This document shows, in pieces, positions 13,355-13,357 of a stretch of 13,357 nucleotides of DNA (positions are counted from its first letter, which is position 1; each line of letters begins with the position of its first letter). This stretch comes from JANQKX01 sp039028695 (GTDB lineage Bacteria > Pseudomonadota > Alphaproteobacteria > Kiloniellales > Kiloniellaceae): assembly GCA_039028695.1 (NCBI GenBank), contig JBCCHN010000142.1, positions 1 to 13,357 on the forward strand, read 5' to 3'. The notes under the pieces were generated by a model. The model did no database searches and was not told where the DNA came from. It saw only the letters and a program-made list of their open reading frames with translations. The position numbers and the translations under genes were made by a program.

Positions 13355-13357
13355 TAA

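Overview
The window is about 13.4 kb of bacterial DNA with a moderate G+C content (estimated by eye, slightly above 50%). The protein families, the PAS module types, the ABC-type polyamine-binding protein and the sigma-54 regulator suggest a proteobacterium, most likely a (marine-type) alphaproteobacterium. No taxonomic marker gene is present, so this is inference. Several genes appear to start with TTG behind a good Shine-Dalgarno sequence.

Left part (1-2736), minus strand: a truncated SnoaL-like gene remnant (101-343). Next is a decayed partial copy (about 487-920) of the 5' end and upstream region of the gene beside it. The intact gene (936-2675) encodes a large secreted, coiled-coil-rich protein of unknown family with an internal repeat. 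The two copies are tandem, about 1.8 kb apart, and the downstream one is dead (2-nt deletion, nonsense codon, missing 3' part).

Middle part (2737-5781): an APH/hydroxylysine-kinase-like small-molecule kinase (+) converges on a DUF1989 (urea-carboxylase/guanidine-associated) protein (-). The latter is divergent from an isopenicillin-N-synthase-like non-heme Fe(II) dioxygenase (+).

Right part (5782-13357), all plus strand: a 274-bp AT-rich intergenic region holds a textbook -24/-12 sigma-54 promoter (5948-5964). Upstream of it lie inverted TGTAA half-sites and a perfect hairpin. Downstream is a tight operon: a divergent glutamine-synthetase-like protein, a canonical glutamine-synthetase-family ligase, a phytanoyl-CoA-dioxygenase-family oxygenase, an orphan double-PAS protein, and a PAS-AAA+-HTH sigma-54 activator with an intact GAFTGA motif. 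A 42-codon mini-ORF overlaps the activator's stop codon. After it comes a PotD/PotF-type periplasmic amine-binding protein with a strong ribosome binding site, then a strong hairpin at the window edge.

Working model (inference): an amine or polyamine is imported with the PotD-like protein, gamma-glutamylated by the glutamine-synthetase-like pair, and oxidised by one or both 2-oxoglutarate/Fe(II) oxygenases. The DUF1989 protein and the kinase would act on side or downstream products. The sigma-54 activator, encoded at the end of the operon it probably controls, would form a positive autoregulatory loop, with the double-PAS protein as a separate sensory partner. This differs from the classical Puu pathway, which uses PuuA, the FAD oxidase PuuB, an aldehyde dehydrogenase and a hydrolase.
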